Part shown: positions 36,246 through 45,677 of the stretch, in pieces
How positions within the stretch are numbered: position 1 is the first letter of the stretch
How the letters are laid out: every line of letters begins with the position of its first letter
NCBI RefSeq assembly: GCF_037890695.1
Contig: NZ_CP149571.1
Location: forward strand, 531,001-595,000
Direction: 5' to 3'
DNA from: Aeromonas jandaei
Lineage (GTDB): Bacteria; Pseudomonadota; Gammaproteobacteria; Enterobacterales; Aeromonadaceae
DNA: 64,000 nucleotides
Made by a program: the position numbers and the translations under genes
Notes under the pieces: generated by a model
The model's input: only the letters and a program-made list of their open reading frames with translations
Told to the model about the DNA's origin: nothing
The model's database searches: none

Positions 36246-36274
36246 TTGTTATTGAAAAACGAGCTGACTATACT
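36246..36274 (+). promoter_or_regulatory. Near-consensus sigma-70 promoter of the beta-barrel protein gene
   Basis: TTGTTA (36246-36251), exactly 17 bases, then TATACT (36269-36274); transcription would start near 36281, leaving a 90-base leader before ATG 36371. The AT-rich stretch directly upstream could act as an UP element. Confidence 0.7.
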
Positions 36275-36370
36275 GCGCCGCCTCGAATACAGGAGTGCAG
36301 GAAATATTAATAACTTTCATGGATGAAAGAGTTCAATCACACGCAGTTCACACATCAGGACAGATAATCC

Positions 36371-36997
36371 ATGAACAAGTTTAACAGTGCAGTTGCCCTC
36401 TCCCTGCTCGGTCTCACCCTCAGCGGCGCCGCGTGTGCCGAGGGCTGGTATCTCGGTCTGGATCTCACCACCTCCAAAATGGATCTGGATGGCGTGGCCC
36501 AGCGAGCGCACGACGCCAACATCATCGACGACCAGCTCGACGGTGGCAGCCTGATCGTCGGCTACCACCTCAACGACTGGCTGGCCATCGAAAGCGGTCT
36601 GCATGCCCAGCGCATGAGCCAGCTGATGTGGATCACCAGCCCGGGCCTGACCGGCTTCACCGACACCACCATCGACACCCGCAGCATCAGCCTGGCCGCC
36701 AAGCTGAGCCAGCCGCTGGCCTGGGGCTTCAGCGCCTACGCCAAGCCGGGTGTGGCCTACACCAGCACCGAAGTCGAGATGATCGGCAACGGCACCATCC
36801 TCGGCATGAGTGTTCAGGGTCGCCGCAGCGAGACCAAGGGCACCGTTCACCCCAATCTGGAAGTGGGCATCGACTACGCCTTCAACGACCATATCTCCGC
36901 CGGGATTGGTTACGAGCGCCAGTTCAACGCCATGACCCTGGGTGACGATCACTACTCCCTCGACACCCTCAAGCTGGGCATTCGCTACCACTTCTAA
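36371..36997 (+). CDS. Outer-membrane beta-barrel protein
   Basis: 208 residues with a signal peptide (MNKFNSAVALSLLGLTLSGAACA). The mature part is a series of amphipathic strands (GWYLGLDLTTSKMDL, SLIVGYHLNDWLAIESGLHAQ, SISLAAKLSQPL, HISAGIGYERQF) and ends in LKLGIRYHF, the C-terminal aromatic signature recognised by the BAM complex. About eight strands fit an OmpA/OmpX/Ail-like small barrel. Function is unknown; small barrels of this kind act in adhesion, membrane stability or small-solute passage. It has its own strong promoter and a terminator. Confidence 0.85.
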   Translation: MNKFNSAVALSLLGLTLSGAACAEGWYLGLDLTTSKMDLDGVAQRAHDANIIDDQLDGGSLIVGYHLNDWLAIESGLHAQRMSQLMWITSPGLTGFTDTTIDTRSISLAAKLSQPLAWGFSAYAKPGVAYTSTEVEMIGNGTILGMSVQGRRSETKGTVHPNLEVGIDYAFNDHISAGIGYERQFNAMTLGDDHYSLDTLKLGIRYHF

Positions 36998-37015
36998 GGC
37001 GGCCGCGATCCCATG

Positions 37016-37053
37016 CAAAAGGGCCGCAGGTTTCACGCCTGCGGCCCTTTCCA
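37016..37053. terminator. Bidirectional terminator
   Basis: AAAGGGCCGCAGG pairs with CCTGCGGCCCTTT around TTTCACG. It lies between the barrel gene and the convergent PAS-GGDEF gene. Confidence 0.85.
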
Positions 37054-37068
37054 TTTGCCGTCCCGCGC

Positions 37069-38067
37069 TCAGCAGATCCGGTTCTTGCCCTGCAGCTTGG
37101 CCTGATAGAGCGCCCGATCGGCACGCACCATCAGGCTCTCCTTCTGCTCATCCTGCTCATACTCCGCCAGCCCGAAACTCAGGGTCGCCGGGCCGTGCGG
37201 GCAGATCGTCTCGCGCTGCAACAGCAGCTGGAACTTGCTCGCCACCAGTTGCGCCTCGGCATGACGGGTATTGGGCAGCACCACCATAAACTCGTCACCG
37301 CCCCAGCGGGCCAGCAGATCGATCTCGCGAATATGGCGGCGGATCAGCGCCACTATGTTGATCAGTGTCTGATCCCCGGTGTGGTGGCCATAGCTGTCGT
37401 TGATCTGCTTGAAGTTGTCCACATCCATGGCGATCACCGTGAAGGGCTGATGGAAGCGCCGTGCCCGCTCGCACTCCAGCTGCAACGCCCGCTCCAGCCG
37501 ATAACGGCTGGCGGCGCCGGTCAGCGCATCGGTCTCTGCCAGCAGGCGATTCTCGTCCACTTTGCGTTGCAACTCCTCGTTGAGCCGCGCCAGCTCGGCG
37601 GTGCGCTCGGCGATCAGCTGCTCCAGCGAGTGGTTGCGCCGCTCCAGTTGCTCTTGCAGCAGCTTGCTGGCGTGGATATTGCGATGGGCGCCGATCATCC
37701 GCGCCACCGAGCCATCGGGATTGCGGGCAATAATGTGGCCACAATCCTCAATCCAGAGGTAATCGCCATCGCGGGTGCGGCAACGATACTCGGCGCGATA
37801 CTCATGGGCGCTGCCATTGAGGCAGAGATCGAACTTCGCCATCACCGCCGCCATATCGTCGGGATGGATCACGCTCTCCCAGGTAAAGACGGTATTGCCG
37901 AGGGAGTGCGGTTCATAGCCCAGCATCTGATACCAGCCGGGATTGCGATAGACAAAGCCGGTATTGGCATTCCAATCCCAGATGCCGTCGCTGATCACCT
38001 CCAGAATCCCGTGTACCACAGACTCGCTGAGGTCGGAGATCCTGACCGGATCACTCTCTTTGCGCAT
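37069..38067 (-). CDS. PAS-GGDEF diguanylate cyclase
   Basis: 332 residues, soluble. A PAS fold (PAS_3 type; IWDWNANTGFVYRNPGWYQMLGYEPHSLG ... YRCRTRDGDYLWIEDCGHIIARNPDG) is joined by a helical signalling linker (QLIAERTAELARLNEELQRKV) to a GGDEF domain. The active site is RWGGDEF with GGDEF at 256-260, and REID at 247-250 is an RxxD inhibitory site at the right distance, so it should be an active cyclase with product feedback. It senses a cytoplasmic signal or redox cofactor through PAS. No partner gene is adjacent. Confidence 0.9.
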   Translation of the reverse strand: MRKESDPVRISDLSESVVHGILEVISDGIWDWNANTGFVYRNPGWYQMLGYEPHSLGNTVFTWESVIHPDDMAAVMAKFDLCLNGSAHEYRAEYRCRTRDGDYLWIEDCGHIIARNPDGSVARMIGAHRNIHASKLLQEQLERRNHSLEQLIAERTAELARLNEELQRKVDENRLLAETDALTGAASRYRLERALQLECERARRFHQPFTVIAMDVDNFKQINDSYGHHTGDQTLINIVALIRRHIREIDLLARWGGDEFMVVLPNTRHAEAQLVASKFQLLLQRETICPHGPATLSFGLAEYEQDEQKESLMVRADRALYQAKLQGKNRIC

Positions 38068-38345
38068 ATGAACTCATCCTCTCTTCTTGCCTGCGTCACT
38101 CTTGTCTGCCCACCAAACGGCGTTGTCGAGTCGGCGTGAAGCGCTACCTTGGCACACGGCGAAAATCCTGTCAGCCAGAATGCCACTCTCCCCCTGCTAT
38201 CCGGTTATCGGCTGCTCGCTCTGCATGATAAATGGGCCGTTCAGGGCGTCAGCAAGTGTGGCTCAAGTGCAGCCCATTTGCTGACCAATACCCAGAGGCA
38301 GCCGTGATGGGGAGTAGACAGAAGGGAAATAGGCAGAGCATCTAC
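38068..38345. other. Gene-free flank of the AT-rich island
   Basis: Between the cyclase gene and the inverted repeat element. It holds the minus-strand promoter of the PAS-GGDEF gene near 38070-38130; I see no gene, tRNA or further repeat in the rest. Confidence 0.45.
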
Positions 38346-38428
38346 GTAGGGTGTAATAAGCGAAGCGCATTACACCTTTTGCCAGCTCAATAGAAGCGGT
38401 GCAATTCACTTCGTTCTTTGCACCCTAC
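38346..38428. repeat. 83-bp MITE/REP-like inverted repeat element
   Basis: The element starts GTAGGGTGTAATAAGCGAAG and ends with an imperfect inverted copy whose last eight bases are CACCCTAC, so the outer 8 bp match perfectly and about 15 of 20 bp match overall. Inside the left half GGTGTAAT/ATTACACC is a second perfect hairpin. Elements of this look (GTAGGGTG...AAGCG) are widespread in gammaproteobacterial intergenic DNA. It marks one edge of the AT-rich island. Confidence 0.65.
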
Positions 38429-38459
38429 CCGCTTTCAGAGAGAAGGCTTCACAATATTT

Positions 38460-39188
38460 TCACATAGAATTATCCATAATTTTAGATGTAAATTGACGAA
38501 CGTACCCACAGCCATCCTTATTAAAATAGTCATGAATACTCTCTGCGTAGAGCTCATTCGTTAAGTTATATCCAGACAATATTGAATACAGACTAAACTT
38601 CTTTGTTATAGATAATTTATGACCTGTGCAAAAATACTTTGAAAGTTTTTCTTTTGCGGTAAGCTCATCCTTTTTGAAAACTATATCAGTGTTATCATTT
38701 GCTTCCCCAGAAGTAAAAATATATGATATTTTTTGATTGAAAACATTATTCATACTAAAACTGGAATCGAAAAGACCAATAGCATTGAAGTCATTATCAT
38801 AAAGCTTTGAGCGTTCTATTTTTGAACCATAGAATTGAGAGCCAAGAAAAGTACTTCCAATTATTATACTGTTTCTAATTTGTGTATCACTAAAAATAGA
38901 ACCGATTAGATGAGTATTATTAAAGATAACAGATTCAATATTGGAGTTGAAGAATGAACTACCATCCAGAACAGACATGGAAAAATTAACTCCATGCAGG
39001 TTTGTGTTGACAAAATTTGTTCCCATCAATCTTGCAAAACTAAGATTTGCACCAGATAAATCTGAATCATGAGCCCAAATTCTAGGTATAGACTGGCCCC
39101 ATAAATCCAAATACTTCAAACTTCTTGACCTTAAATCCAATGAAATAGAACGTGATATATTATATACATCCTCATGATATCCAGTCAT
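38460..39188 (-). CDS. Pentapeptide-repeat protein, C-terminal piece of a split gene
   Basis: 242 codons from ATG 39188. Residues about 45-145 are pentapeptide repeats of the A(D/N)LxX kind (DLSGANLSFARLMGTNFVNTNLHGVNF ... SKIERSKLYDNDFNAIGLF), expected to form a right-handed beta-helix. The rest is helical, with three Cys. The gene is AT-rich, unlike its neighbours. It is in the same frame as the membrane ORF upstream, separated by one TGA and 16 sense codons, and has no ribosome-binding site before its ATG. I read both as one protein broken by a stop codon. Function unknown. Confidence 0.7.
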   Translation of the reverse strand: MTGYHEDVYNISRSISLDLRSRSLKYLDLWGQSIPRIWAHDSDLSGANLSFARLMGTNFVNTNLHGVNFSMSVLDGSSFFNSNIESVIFNNTHLIGSIFSDTQIRNSIIIGSTFLGSQFYGSKIERSKLYDNDFNAIGLFDSSFSMNNVFNQKISYIFTSGEANDNTDIVFKKDELTAKEKLSKYFCTGHKLSITKKFSLYSILSGYNLTNELYAESIHDYFNKDGCGYVRQFTSKIMDNSM

Positions 39189-39236
39189 ACGTGCAAAGCT
39201 ATTAGCATTCTCATCAGGAGTATAAATTTTCTCTGT

Positions 39237-39950
39237 TCAATCTATTTTAATATGCGGGATAAACCATACTGTCCCCCCATCTTCATCATCTAACAATGCT
39301 GAATTTTGCTTTATATAAAAAATCGGAGAGAAACTTGAGCTGATGAATATTGTGTCTACACAGATATACAAATGTAATGTCATGCACACTAAAAGTAATT
39401 TATGAAAACTTTTACTATAATCATCCCTATATAAATTCAATGTAGATTTGTAATTTTTCCCACATGAATATAAACAGACAACAAATGCCATAAGCTGTAG
39501 CAAAAAATACACTTTACTTTGATAGTCTGACAGCCTAATTAATAGCAAGTAAGTTGTGAGTGGCCCACTAAAGAAAACTGAAAAAATGACAACACATCTC
39601 GATATAATAGTGTTTATGTCATTTCTCGTATTAAAAGAAAAAATAGACTTTGATGGCGAACGTGCAACTTTGCACCTCCATTCCATAAGATAATATTCTC
39701 TTGATATGTAAATTGAGATTATAGATATAACAAAAGAGCTGAATATCAAAAATCCTACAACTGACGTTTGCGCATTTATTATAGGTATATTAAAATCTTT
39801 TGAGCGCATTAATAAATGCGCATCGGAAATAGAAAATAAATTCAGTAAAATAAATACCTGCACTAAGCAATACGTTGTGAAAATTTTTACAAAATTAGCC
39901 TCATCACCTGAGGTCGCTTCTTTTGATGTATTCTTACTTCGATTCAACAT
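39237..39950 (-). CDS. Multi-pass membrane protein, N-terminal piece of the split pentapeptide-repeat gene
   Basis: 237 residues with about five hydrophobic segments (IFTTYCLVQVFILLNLFSI, VVGFLIFSSFVISIISIYIS, VVIFSVFFSGPLTTYLLLI, YFLLQLMAFVVCLY, LLLVCMTLHLYICV). It ends GGTVWFIPHIKID and then TGA. The frame continues into TEKIYTPDENANSFARMTGY and the pentapeptide domain, the N-membrane/C-repeat layout of known pentapeptide membrane proteins. Strongly AT-rich; probably acquired by transfer between recD and the PAS-GGDEF gene. Start ATG 39950 lies 22 bases after the recD terminator hairpin, so promoter space is very small. Confidence 0.7.
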   Translation of the reverse strand: MLNRSKNTSKEATSGDEANFVKIFTTYCLVQVFILLNLFSISDAHLLMRSKDFNIPIINAQTSVVGFLIFSSFVISIISIYISREYYLMEWRCKVARSPSKSIFSFNTRNDINTIISRCVVIFSVFFSGPLTTYLLLIRLSDYQSKVYFLLQLMAFVVCLYSCGKNYKSTLNLYRDDYSKSFHKLLLVCMTLHLYICVDTIFISSSFSPIFYIKQNSALLDDEDGGTVWFIPHIKID

Positions 39951-39971
39951 GTTTATACTCTAATAGCTAAA

Positions 39972-39999
39972 TAAAAAGCGGTAAATCCCTTTACCGCTG
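39972..39999 (-). terminator. Terminator of the recCBD operon
   Basis: On the minus strand AGCGGTAAA pairs with TTTACCGCT around GGGA and TTTTATT follows, just after the recD stop. Confidence 0.8.
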
Positions 40000-40008
40000 T
40001 CCAATAGT

Positions 40009-42072
40009 TCACTCCCCCAACCTCTCCGCCAATCCGGAATAACGCTCGGTCTTTTTCCGTACCGCCTGGGCCAGCAGGGCGCGATCGCCATAGAGATCGA
40101 GGCGCGCCTTGGCGCGGGTGATGCCGGTATAGACCAGCTCGCGGGTCAGCAGCGGGCTGGGGCTATCGGGCAGCACCAGCACGGTATGGGCAAACTCCGA
40201 GCCCTGAGATTTGTGGATGGTCATGGCGTAGACCGTCTCGTGGGGCGGCAGCCGACTGGGCAACAGGGCGCGCAATGTGCCGTCCGGCTGCTCAAACCAT
40301 ACCTTTAACCGGCCAGTTTCGTCGGGCAGGCAGAGCCCCATATCGCCGTTGTAGAGGCCGACCCCGTGATCGTTGCGTACCACCATCACCGGGCGACCGG
40401 CATACCAGTCGCCATCGCGGGCAATCAGGCCAGCCCGTGACAGGGCCAGTTCGAGCCGCTCGTTTAGCCCCAGCACCCCGAACGGGCCATCGCGCAGGGC
40501 GCAGAGGATCTGGAAGCTGTTGAATGCCTTGAACACGGCGGCGGGCGCTTCCCCCGCGCGGGCCGCCTTCAGATAGCTGCCGTAACCAGCGACCCCCTGG
40601 GCAATCAGGTCGTCGTAGGCCTCCCCCGCCCAGGGGTGCAGGCTGATATCGGCGAATCCTGCGCCCCAGACTGATTCCACCGCCGTGGCATCGCCGCTGT
40701 TGCAGGCGCGCGCCAGCTGGCCGATGCCGGAGTGCTGATCAAAGCGCCAGCTCTTGGCCAGCAAACAGAGGCTGTCGCGCACCGGCGCCCCCGCGGGCGT
40801 GCCCTGCAAACGGTAGCCGGTCTGGCGGGAGAGCCAGTCCGCCTGCGCCGGGCTGATGCCCTGTTCGATAAAGCTGCAGATATCGCCGAGCACGGCCCCC
40901 GCCTCCACCGAGGCGAGCTGATCCTTGTCGCCGAGCAAGATCAGGCGGGCGTGGCTGGGCAGCGCATCGAGCAGGCGCGCCATCATCGGCAAGTCGACCA
41001 TGGAGGCCTCATCCACCACCAGCAAGTCGAGGTGCAGCGGGTTGCCCGCGTGGTGGCGGAACTGGCTGCGCCCCGGAATGACCCCGAGCAACCGGTGCAG
41101 GGTGCCCGCTTCGGTGGGGATCGCCTCCACCCACTCGGGGGGCAGATCGAGGGCCTGCAGGGCAGAGCCGATACTCTCGGTGAGGCGCGCCGCCGCCTTG
41201 CCGGTGGGGGCCACCAGCCGGATCGCCGGTGCCTTGCCTGCTTGCAGGCCGGTCTCCACCAGAATGGCGAGCAGTTTGGCCACAGTCGTGGTCTTGCCGG
41301 TGCCGGGGCCACCGGAGATCACCGCAAAGGGGCGCGCCGCCGCGGTGGCCGCAGCCAGCTTCTGGCCGTTGCAACAGAGCGCCTCGGGCACCAGCGTATC
41401 CAGCTTGCTCAGGTCGCTCGCCGCCTGCGCGCTGGCCAGCAGCCCTTCGATGGCGGGCCAATCAACTTCGTTCGGGAACACCAGATCCAGATACTTCTCG
41501 ATAAAGTGGCGGGCCGAGAAATCGGGGGCGAGGCGGGCCTTGAGCAGCGCCGCGAACACCAACCCGTAGTCGCGGGCAAACAGCCGCGACAGAGCCGGTG
41601 AAATCTCCGGCCATTCGGCGCGTTCGCTCAAAGCGCGCAGATGGCGGGCCACCCCAAGTTCAAAATCGTGGTAGCGGGTGAGGTAGAGCCGCCCGTGCCA
41701 CAGCCGCAGCGGCCAGCGCGGGGCGAGCCCCTCATCCTGCTCGGTTCCAACCAAGGGGCTTGCCGCAAACAGGGCGGGCCAGCGGGCAGGATCCGCCAGA
41801 TCCACCAGCAGATCCCGGCTCTGCTGGGGATCCAGCCCGAACGGGCGCAGGGATCCGGCAGTCAACATTTCAAGCGGCAGGCAGACATGGCCACGCCCCA
41901 GCTCGAAGCAGGTGAGCGCCGCCCCCAGCACCAGCTCGGGGCTGCCGCCAAGGTCTGCCACCAGCCGGGCAAATTGCAGATCCAGCTGGCGGATGCGGCC
42001 AGCCAGCGCCAGTGTTTTCAACCGTTCAACCATCATTGCGCTGGCTGCGGTGCTGATCATGGTGCCGCTCAT
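40009..42072 (-). CDS. recD: Exonuclease V alpha subunit RecD
   Basis: 687 residues. RecD is the 5'-3' helicase of RecBCD, the double-strand-break repair and foreign-DNA-degrading nuclease. Walker A is GGPGTGKTTTVAK (about 250-260), Walker B LLVVDEASMVD, and motif VI-like TIHKSQGSEF and YTGITRAK near the end. Its ATG overlaps the recB stop by 4 bases (ATGA). It is last in recC-recB-recD; unlike in E. coli, no ptrA lies between recC and recB. Confidence 0.95.
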   Translation of the reverse strand: MSGTMISTAASAMMVERLKTLALAGRIRQLDLQFARLVADLGGSPELVLGAALTCFELGRGHVCLPLEMLTAGSLRPFGLDPQQSRDLLVDLADPARWPALFAASPLVGTEQDEGLAPRWPLRLWHGRLYLTRYHDFELGVARHLRALSERAEWPEISPALSRLFARDYGLVFAALLKARLAPDFSARHFIEKYLDLVFPNEVDWPAIEGLLASAQAASDLSKLDTLVPEALCCNGQKLAAATAAARPFAVISGGPGTGKTTTVAKLLAILVETGLQAGKAPAIRLVAPTGKAAARLTESIGSALQALDLPPEWVEAIPTEAGTLHRLLGVIPGRSQFRHHAGNPLHLDLLVVDEASMVDLPMMARLLDALPSHARLILLGDKDQLASVEAGAVLGDICSFIEQGISPAQADWLSRQTGYRLQGTPAGAPVRDSLCLLAKSWRFDQHSGIGQLARACNSGDATAVESVWGAGFADISLHPWAGEAYDDLIAQGVAGYGSYLKAARAGEAPAAVFKAFNSFQILCALRDGPFGVLGLNERLELALSRAGLIARDGDWYAGRPVMVVRNDHGVGLYNGDMGLCLPDETGRLKVWFEQPDGTLRALLPSRLPPHETVYAMTIHKSQGSEFAHTVLVLPDSPSPLLTRELVYTGITRAKARLDLYGDRALLAQAVRKKTERYSGLAERLGE

Positions 42073-45000
42073 GCCTCTACCTCGTTTAATTCTGCTGATG
42101 AAACACCGCCAGAGCGATCACCATTTCTAAACAACTCATCCAACCCCAACACCAGTTCACGGCTCGGGCGGGTATGGAAAATGCCCCCCTGCGGCATGCC
42201 GCGCAGGAACAGATAGAAAACGCCGCCAAAATGCTGCTCGAAGTCGTAGCCCGGCAGGCGCAGGGTGAGCAGCCGGTGCAGCGCCAGCGAGTAGAGCTGG
42301 TATTGCAGGTCGTAACGGTGCTCGGCCATCGCCCGCTCCAGCGCCGGACGGCTGTAATCGGCGGGGCTCATGCCGAGGTGGTTCGATTTGTAGTCGAGCA
42401 GATACCAGCGCCCCTGCCACTCGAACACCAGGTCGATAAAGCCCTTGAGCATCCCCTGCACGGTGGCAAAGCTGAGCGGCTTGTTGCCCCGCGACAGCGG
42501 GTCGTGCCGTTGGCAGAGCGCGGTCAGCGCCGGTGCCGTCACCCGTCCCATGGGCAGGAAGAACTCCAGCTCCACCTGCTTGCGGTCGGGGGCCAGATCC
42601 CGCAGCCGCACCGGCTCGCCAAAACCTGTTTCCAGCGGGGTATCCAGCACCGCCTCCACCTGCTGTTGCAGCACTTGGGCCCAGCTCTCGTCGAAGCCAT
42701 CCTGCGCCAACAGCGCGGCGATATGCTCTGCCAACGGCTCGCCCGCGGCGCTCTGAAAGTCGATGGTCTCGAACAGGCTGTGCAGCAGGGTGCCGGGGCG
42801 CGCCCCTTTCGGGAAGGTGAAGATGGAGGGCTGGGGCGCCTCCTCCGGTTGCTCGGAAGCCAGCGCGGCCGCCTCGGTGACGACCTCGTCATCGAAGCCG
42901 GGGTTGGCCAAGACCCCCTTGCTGTGACCGTGACCCTGCGCTGCCAGCCCGGAGTAGGAGCTGATCCACCAGTCTCGCTCAAGGGAACCTGTAAAGTGGC
43001 GCACCTGCGGCTCGCCCAACTGCTCCTCCTCTGGTGGCAGCGGGGCCGGACGGGTGAGCGAGGGCTCACCGACGGCCACTCCGGGCAGCGCCTGTGCCAG
43101 CTCGGTCAGAGCTGTCGCCAGCGTCTGCGCATCCCCCTCTTCGCCCTTTTGCAGCAGGTAGCCGATGGCGGTGTGGTGCAGGTCAGTCTTCTCCGACTTG
43201 CCCGCTCCCGCCCGCACCGGCGCCAACCCCAGCCAGGTGGCGTAGACGCCCCGGGTCAGCGCCACATAGAGCAGTCGCAGATCTTCGGCAAGGCGCTCCC
43301 TGTCCGCTTCGGCGAGCGACGAGTCGGCGCCGGTGAGATCGAGAATGGTGCGATTGCCCGCCTCGTCGGCCTCGTGATAGAGCGGGGTCTCGGCGGTTCT
43401 GTGGCTGCAGATAAAGGGCAGGAATACCAGCGGGTACTCCAGTCCCTTGGATTTGTGGATGGTGACGATCTGCACCAGCTTGCGCTCGGATTCGAGGCGC
43501 AGTACCTGCTCCGCATCTTGGCCGTTGGGGCGGCTCACCGCCTCCCCCAGCCAGCGCAGCAGGGCATATTCGCCATCCAGCTCGCTGCTCACCTGTTGCA
43601 GCAGCTCGCCAAGATGGAGGAAGTTGGTCAGCCGCCGCTCGCCATAGGGGCTCGCCAACAGCGAAGAGGCGAGATTGCGCCGGTGCAGCAGGGCCCGCAG
43701 CATGGCCAGCACGCCACGGCGGTGCCAGATCTTGCGGTACTCCATAAACTCCTGCACCGCGCTCTCCCACGCCCGCTCATCGCTGGCCAGCCCATCGAGC
43801 GCCTTGGCGTCGAGATCAAACAGCCCGGTGGCGAGCGCCGCCCGCAGGCTGCGCTCTTCGCTCGGGTTCTGGCAGGCGTGCAGAATCAGCAAAATCTCCC
43901 GCGCCTCCGTCTGCTCCAGCACGCTCTCGCGGTTCGACAGATAGACGGAGGCGATGGCGAGGCGCGCCAGCTCCTGCTGCACCAGCTTGCCCTCGGCGCC
44001 GGTGCGCACCAGCACGGCGATATCTCCGGCCTTCACCGCCTGATCACCTATCTTTGCCTTGCCCTCGCGGGCCAGCGTCAGCAGGCGGTGGATCTCGGCG
44101 GCGGTGGCGCGGGCCATCTTGCTCTGGTAATCCCCCCGGTTGAAGGTGGGCTGGCCGGTCAGCTGCCAGCACTGGAGCACGGGCGCGGTGGTGCCATCGA
44201 GCAGCAGCGCCTTGCTCTTGCCCTGCGCCTCCACCGGCAGGAAGGGGATATCCGCCTCGTAGATAAAAGGATCTTTCGCCCGCTCGAACAGGCCGTTGAC
44301 CGCCCCCACCAGCGCACTGCTGGAGCGCCAGTTGCGCCCGAGGGTGTAGTGGGCGCTCACATTTCGCCGCGCCTGAATGTAGGTAAAGATGTCGGCGCCG
44401 CGAAAGCCGTAGATGGCCTGCTTGGGGTCACCGATCATCAATAGCGCCGTGTCGGTGTGACCGCCGTAAAGGCGATGGAAGATGCGGTACTGCTGGGGGT
44501 CGGTATCCTGAAATTCGTCGATCATCGCCACCCGATAGGTGGCGCGAATGCGCTCGCACAGCCGCTCGCCAAGGTTTGAGCCAAGCGCCCCATCGAGGTC
44601 TTTGAGCAGGTCATCGAACGAGAGCTGATGAGCCTGCCGCTTGCTCGCCTGCATCCGGCTGCGCACTACTTTGGCGGCCCGTTGCAGGATAAGGTCCCGA
44701 ATACCGGGACGGCTCGCCAGCAGTTCATCGATCTGGCTGAACAGCGGCAGGGTCGGCACCACGCCCCCCTTCTTGAGGTTCTCCTCCAGCACCGTCTGGC
44801 CGAAGCGCTCCAGCTCCTTGGGAATGGCGTAGCCACTGCCTTCGTCCTGTGCCCAGTCAGCTATCTTGGCAAGCCAGCCTTCGTAGTTCTTGCCGGTGTA
44901 GCGGCTGATCTGGCCGTCGGTCTGGCGGCGGATCTCGTCCGTCTGCGCCAGCCATTCGCTCTTCACCGCCGCGATGCGACTCATGGCCGCCTGATGGCGG

Positions 45001-45677
45001 GCGGCGAGGGTCTCGTCCCCCAGCGCGGGGTGGATCTCCAGCTCGCTGTTGTCGAGCCAGCTGCCCATCTCCCGCAGCAGGGCGGCGGGGCTCGGCCAGA
45101 GCGCGCGCACCGCGCTGGCGAGGGCTTTATCCACCGGATAGAACTCGGATCGCCAGTAGTCGCTCACCGCCTGCAGCCGAAGCTGGCTGTCGTCGGTAAG
45201 AAATTCGGTTTCAAAGAGTGCGCCCGACTCGAAGGCGTTCTGCTTGAGCATCCGCTGGCAGAAGCCGTGGATGGTAAAGACCGCTGCCTCGTCCATCTGG
45301 CGCTCGGCGGCCAGCAGGCGGCGGGCAGCCAGCTCGTGATCCACCACCTCTGCCAGCAATTGGGCCAGCAGGGCATCATTGCTATGGCCGCGCATAAAGG
45401 CGAGCCGCGCCTCGTGGATGCGACCGCGGATCCGCCCGCGCAGCTCGGCGGTGGCCGCTTCGGTAAAGGTCACCACCAGAATTTCGGTCACCGAGAGCGG
45501 CCGTTCATGGGCGCTCGGCTGACCCACATCGGCGCCCTCTTCGATGAGCGGGCCATGGCCCAGCAGCAGGCGCAGGTAGAGACCAGCGATGGTGTAGGTC
45601 TTGCCGGTACCGGCGGAGGCTTCGATCAGTCGTTCACCATGGAGGGGAAAACGCAATGTATTGAGCGGGTTAGCCAT
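42069..45677 (-). CDS. recB: Exonuclease V beta subunit RecB
   Basis: 1202 residues. UvrD-like SF1 helicase: Walker A ASAGTGKTY (20-28), DEFQDTDPQQYRIF in motif II, and IHKSKGLEYPLVFLPFI. The C-terminal PD-(D/E)xK nuclease carries WYLLDYKSNHLG near residue 1095 (Asp and Lys of the active site). RecB is the 3'-5' motor and the only nuclease of the complex. Its ATG overlaps the recC stop by one base, so expression is coupled. Confidence 0.96.
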   Translation of the reverse strand: MANPLNTLRFPLHGERLIEASAGTGKTYTIAGLYLRLLLGHGPLIEEGADVGQPSAHERPLSVTEILVVTFTEAATAELRGRIRGRIHEARLAFMRGHSNDALLAQLLAEVVDHELAARRLLAAERQMDEAAVFTIHGFCQRMLKQNAFESGALFETEFLTDDSQLRLQAVSDYWRSEFYPVDKALASAVRALWPSPAALLREMGSWLDNSELEIHPALGDETLAARHQAAMSRIAAVKSEWLAQTDEIRRQTDGQISRYTGKNYEGWLAKIADWAQDEGSGYAIPKELERFGQTVLEENLKKGGVVPTLPLFSQIDELLASRPGIRDLILQRAAKVVRSRMQASKRQAHQLSFDDLLKDLDGALGSNLGERLCERIRATYRVAMIDEFQDTDPQQYRIFHRLYGGHTDTALLMIGDPKQAIYGFRGADIFTYIQARRNVSAHYTLGRNWRSSSALVGAVNGLFERAKDPFIYEADIPFLPVEAQGKSKALLLDGTTAPVLQCWQLTGQPTFNRGDYQSKMARATAAEIHRLLTLAREGKAKIGDQAVKAGDIAVLVRTGAEGKLVQQELARLAIASVYLSNRESVLEQTEAREILLILHACQNPSEERSLRAALATGLFDLDAKALDGLASDERAWESAVQEFMEYRKIWHRRGVLAMLRALLHRRNLASSLLASPYGERRLTNFLHLGELLQQVSSELDGEYALLRWLGEAVSRPNGQDAEQVLRLESERKLVQIVTIHKSKGLEYPLVFLPFICSHRTAETPLYHEADEAGNRTILDLTGADSSLAEADRERLAEDLRLLYVALTRGVYATWLGLAPVRAGAGKSEKTDLHHTAIGYLLQKGEEGDAQTLATALTELAQALPGVAVGEPSLTRPAPLPPEEEQLGEPQVRHFTGSLERDWWISSYSGLAAQGHGHSKGVLANPGFDDEVVTEAAALASEQPEEAPQPSIFTFPKGARPGTLLHSLFETIDFQSAAGEPLAEHIAALLAQDGFDESWAQVLQQQVEAVLDTPLETGFGEPVRLRDLAPDRKQVELEFFLPMGRVTAPALTALCQRHDPLSRGNKPLSFATVQGMLKGFIDLVFEWQGRWYLLDYKSNHLGMSPADYSRPALERAMAEHRYDLQYQLYSLALHRLLTLRLPGYDFEQHFGGVFYLFLRGMPQGGIFHTRPSRELVLGLDELFRNGDRSGGVSSAELNEVEA

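Noticed and set aside
42174..44444. 756-codon open frame antisense to recB
   Set aside because: Shadow of RecB; no recognisable motif, no ribosome-binding site.
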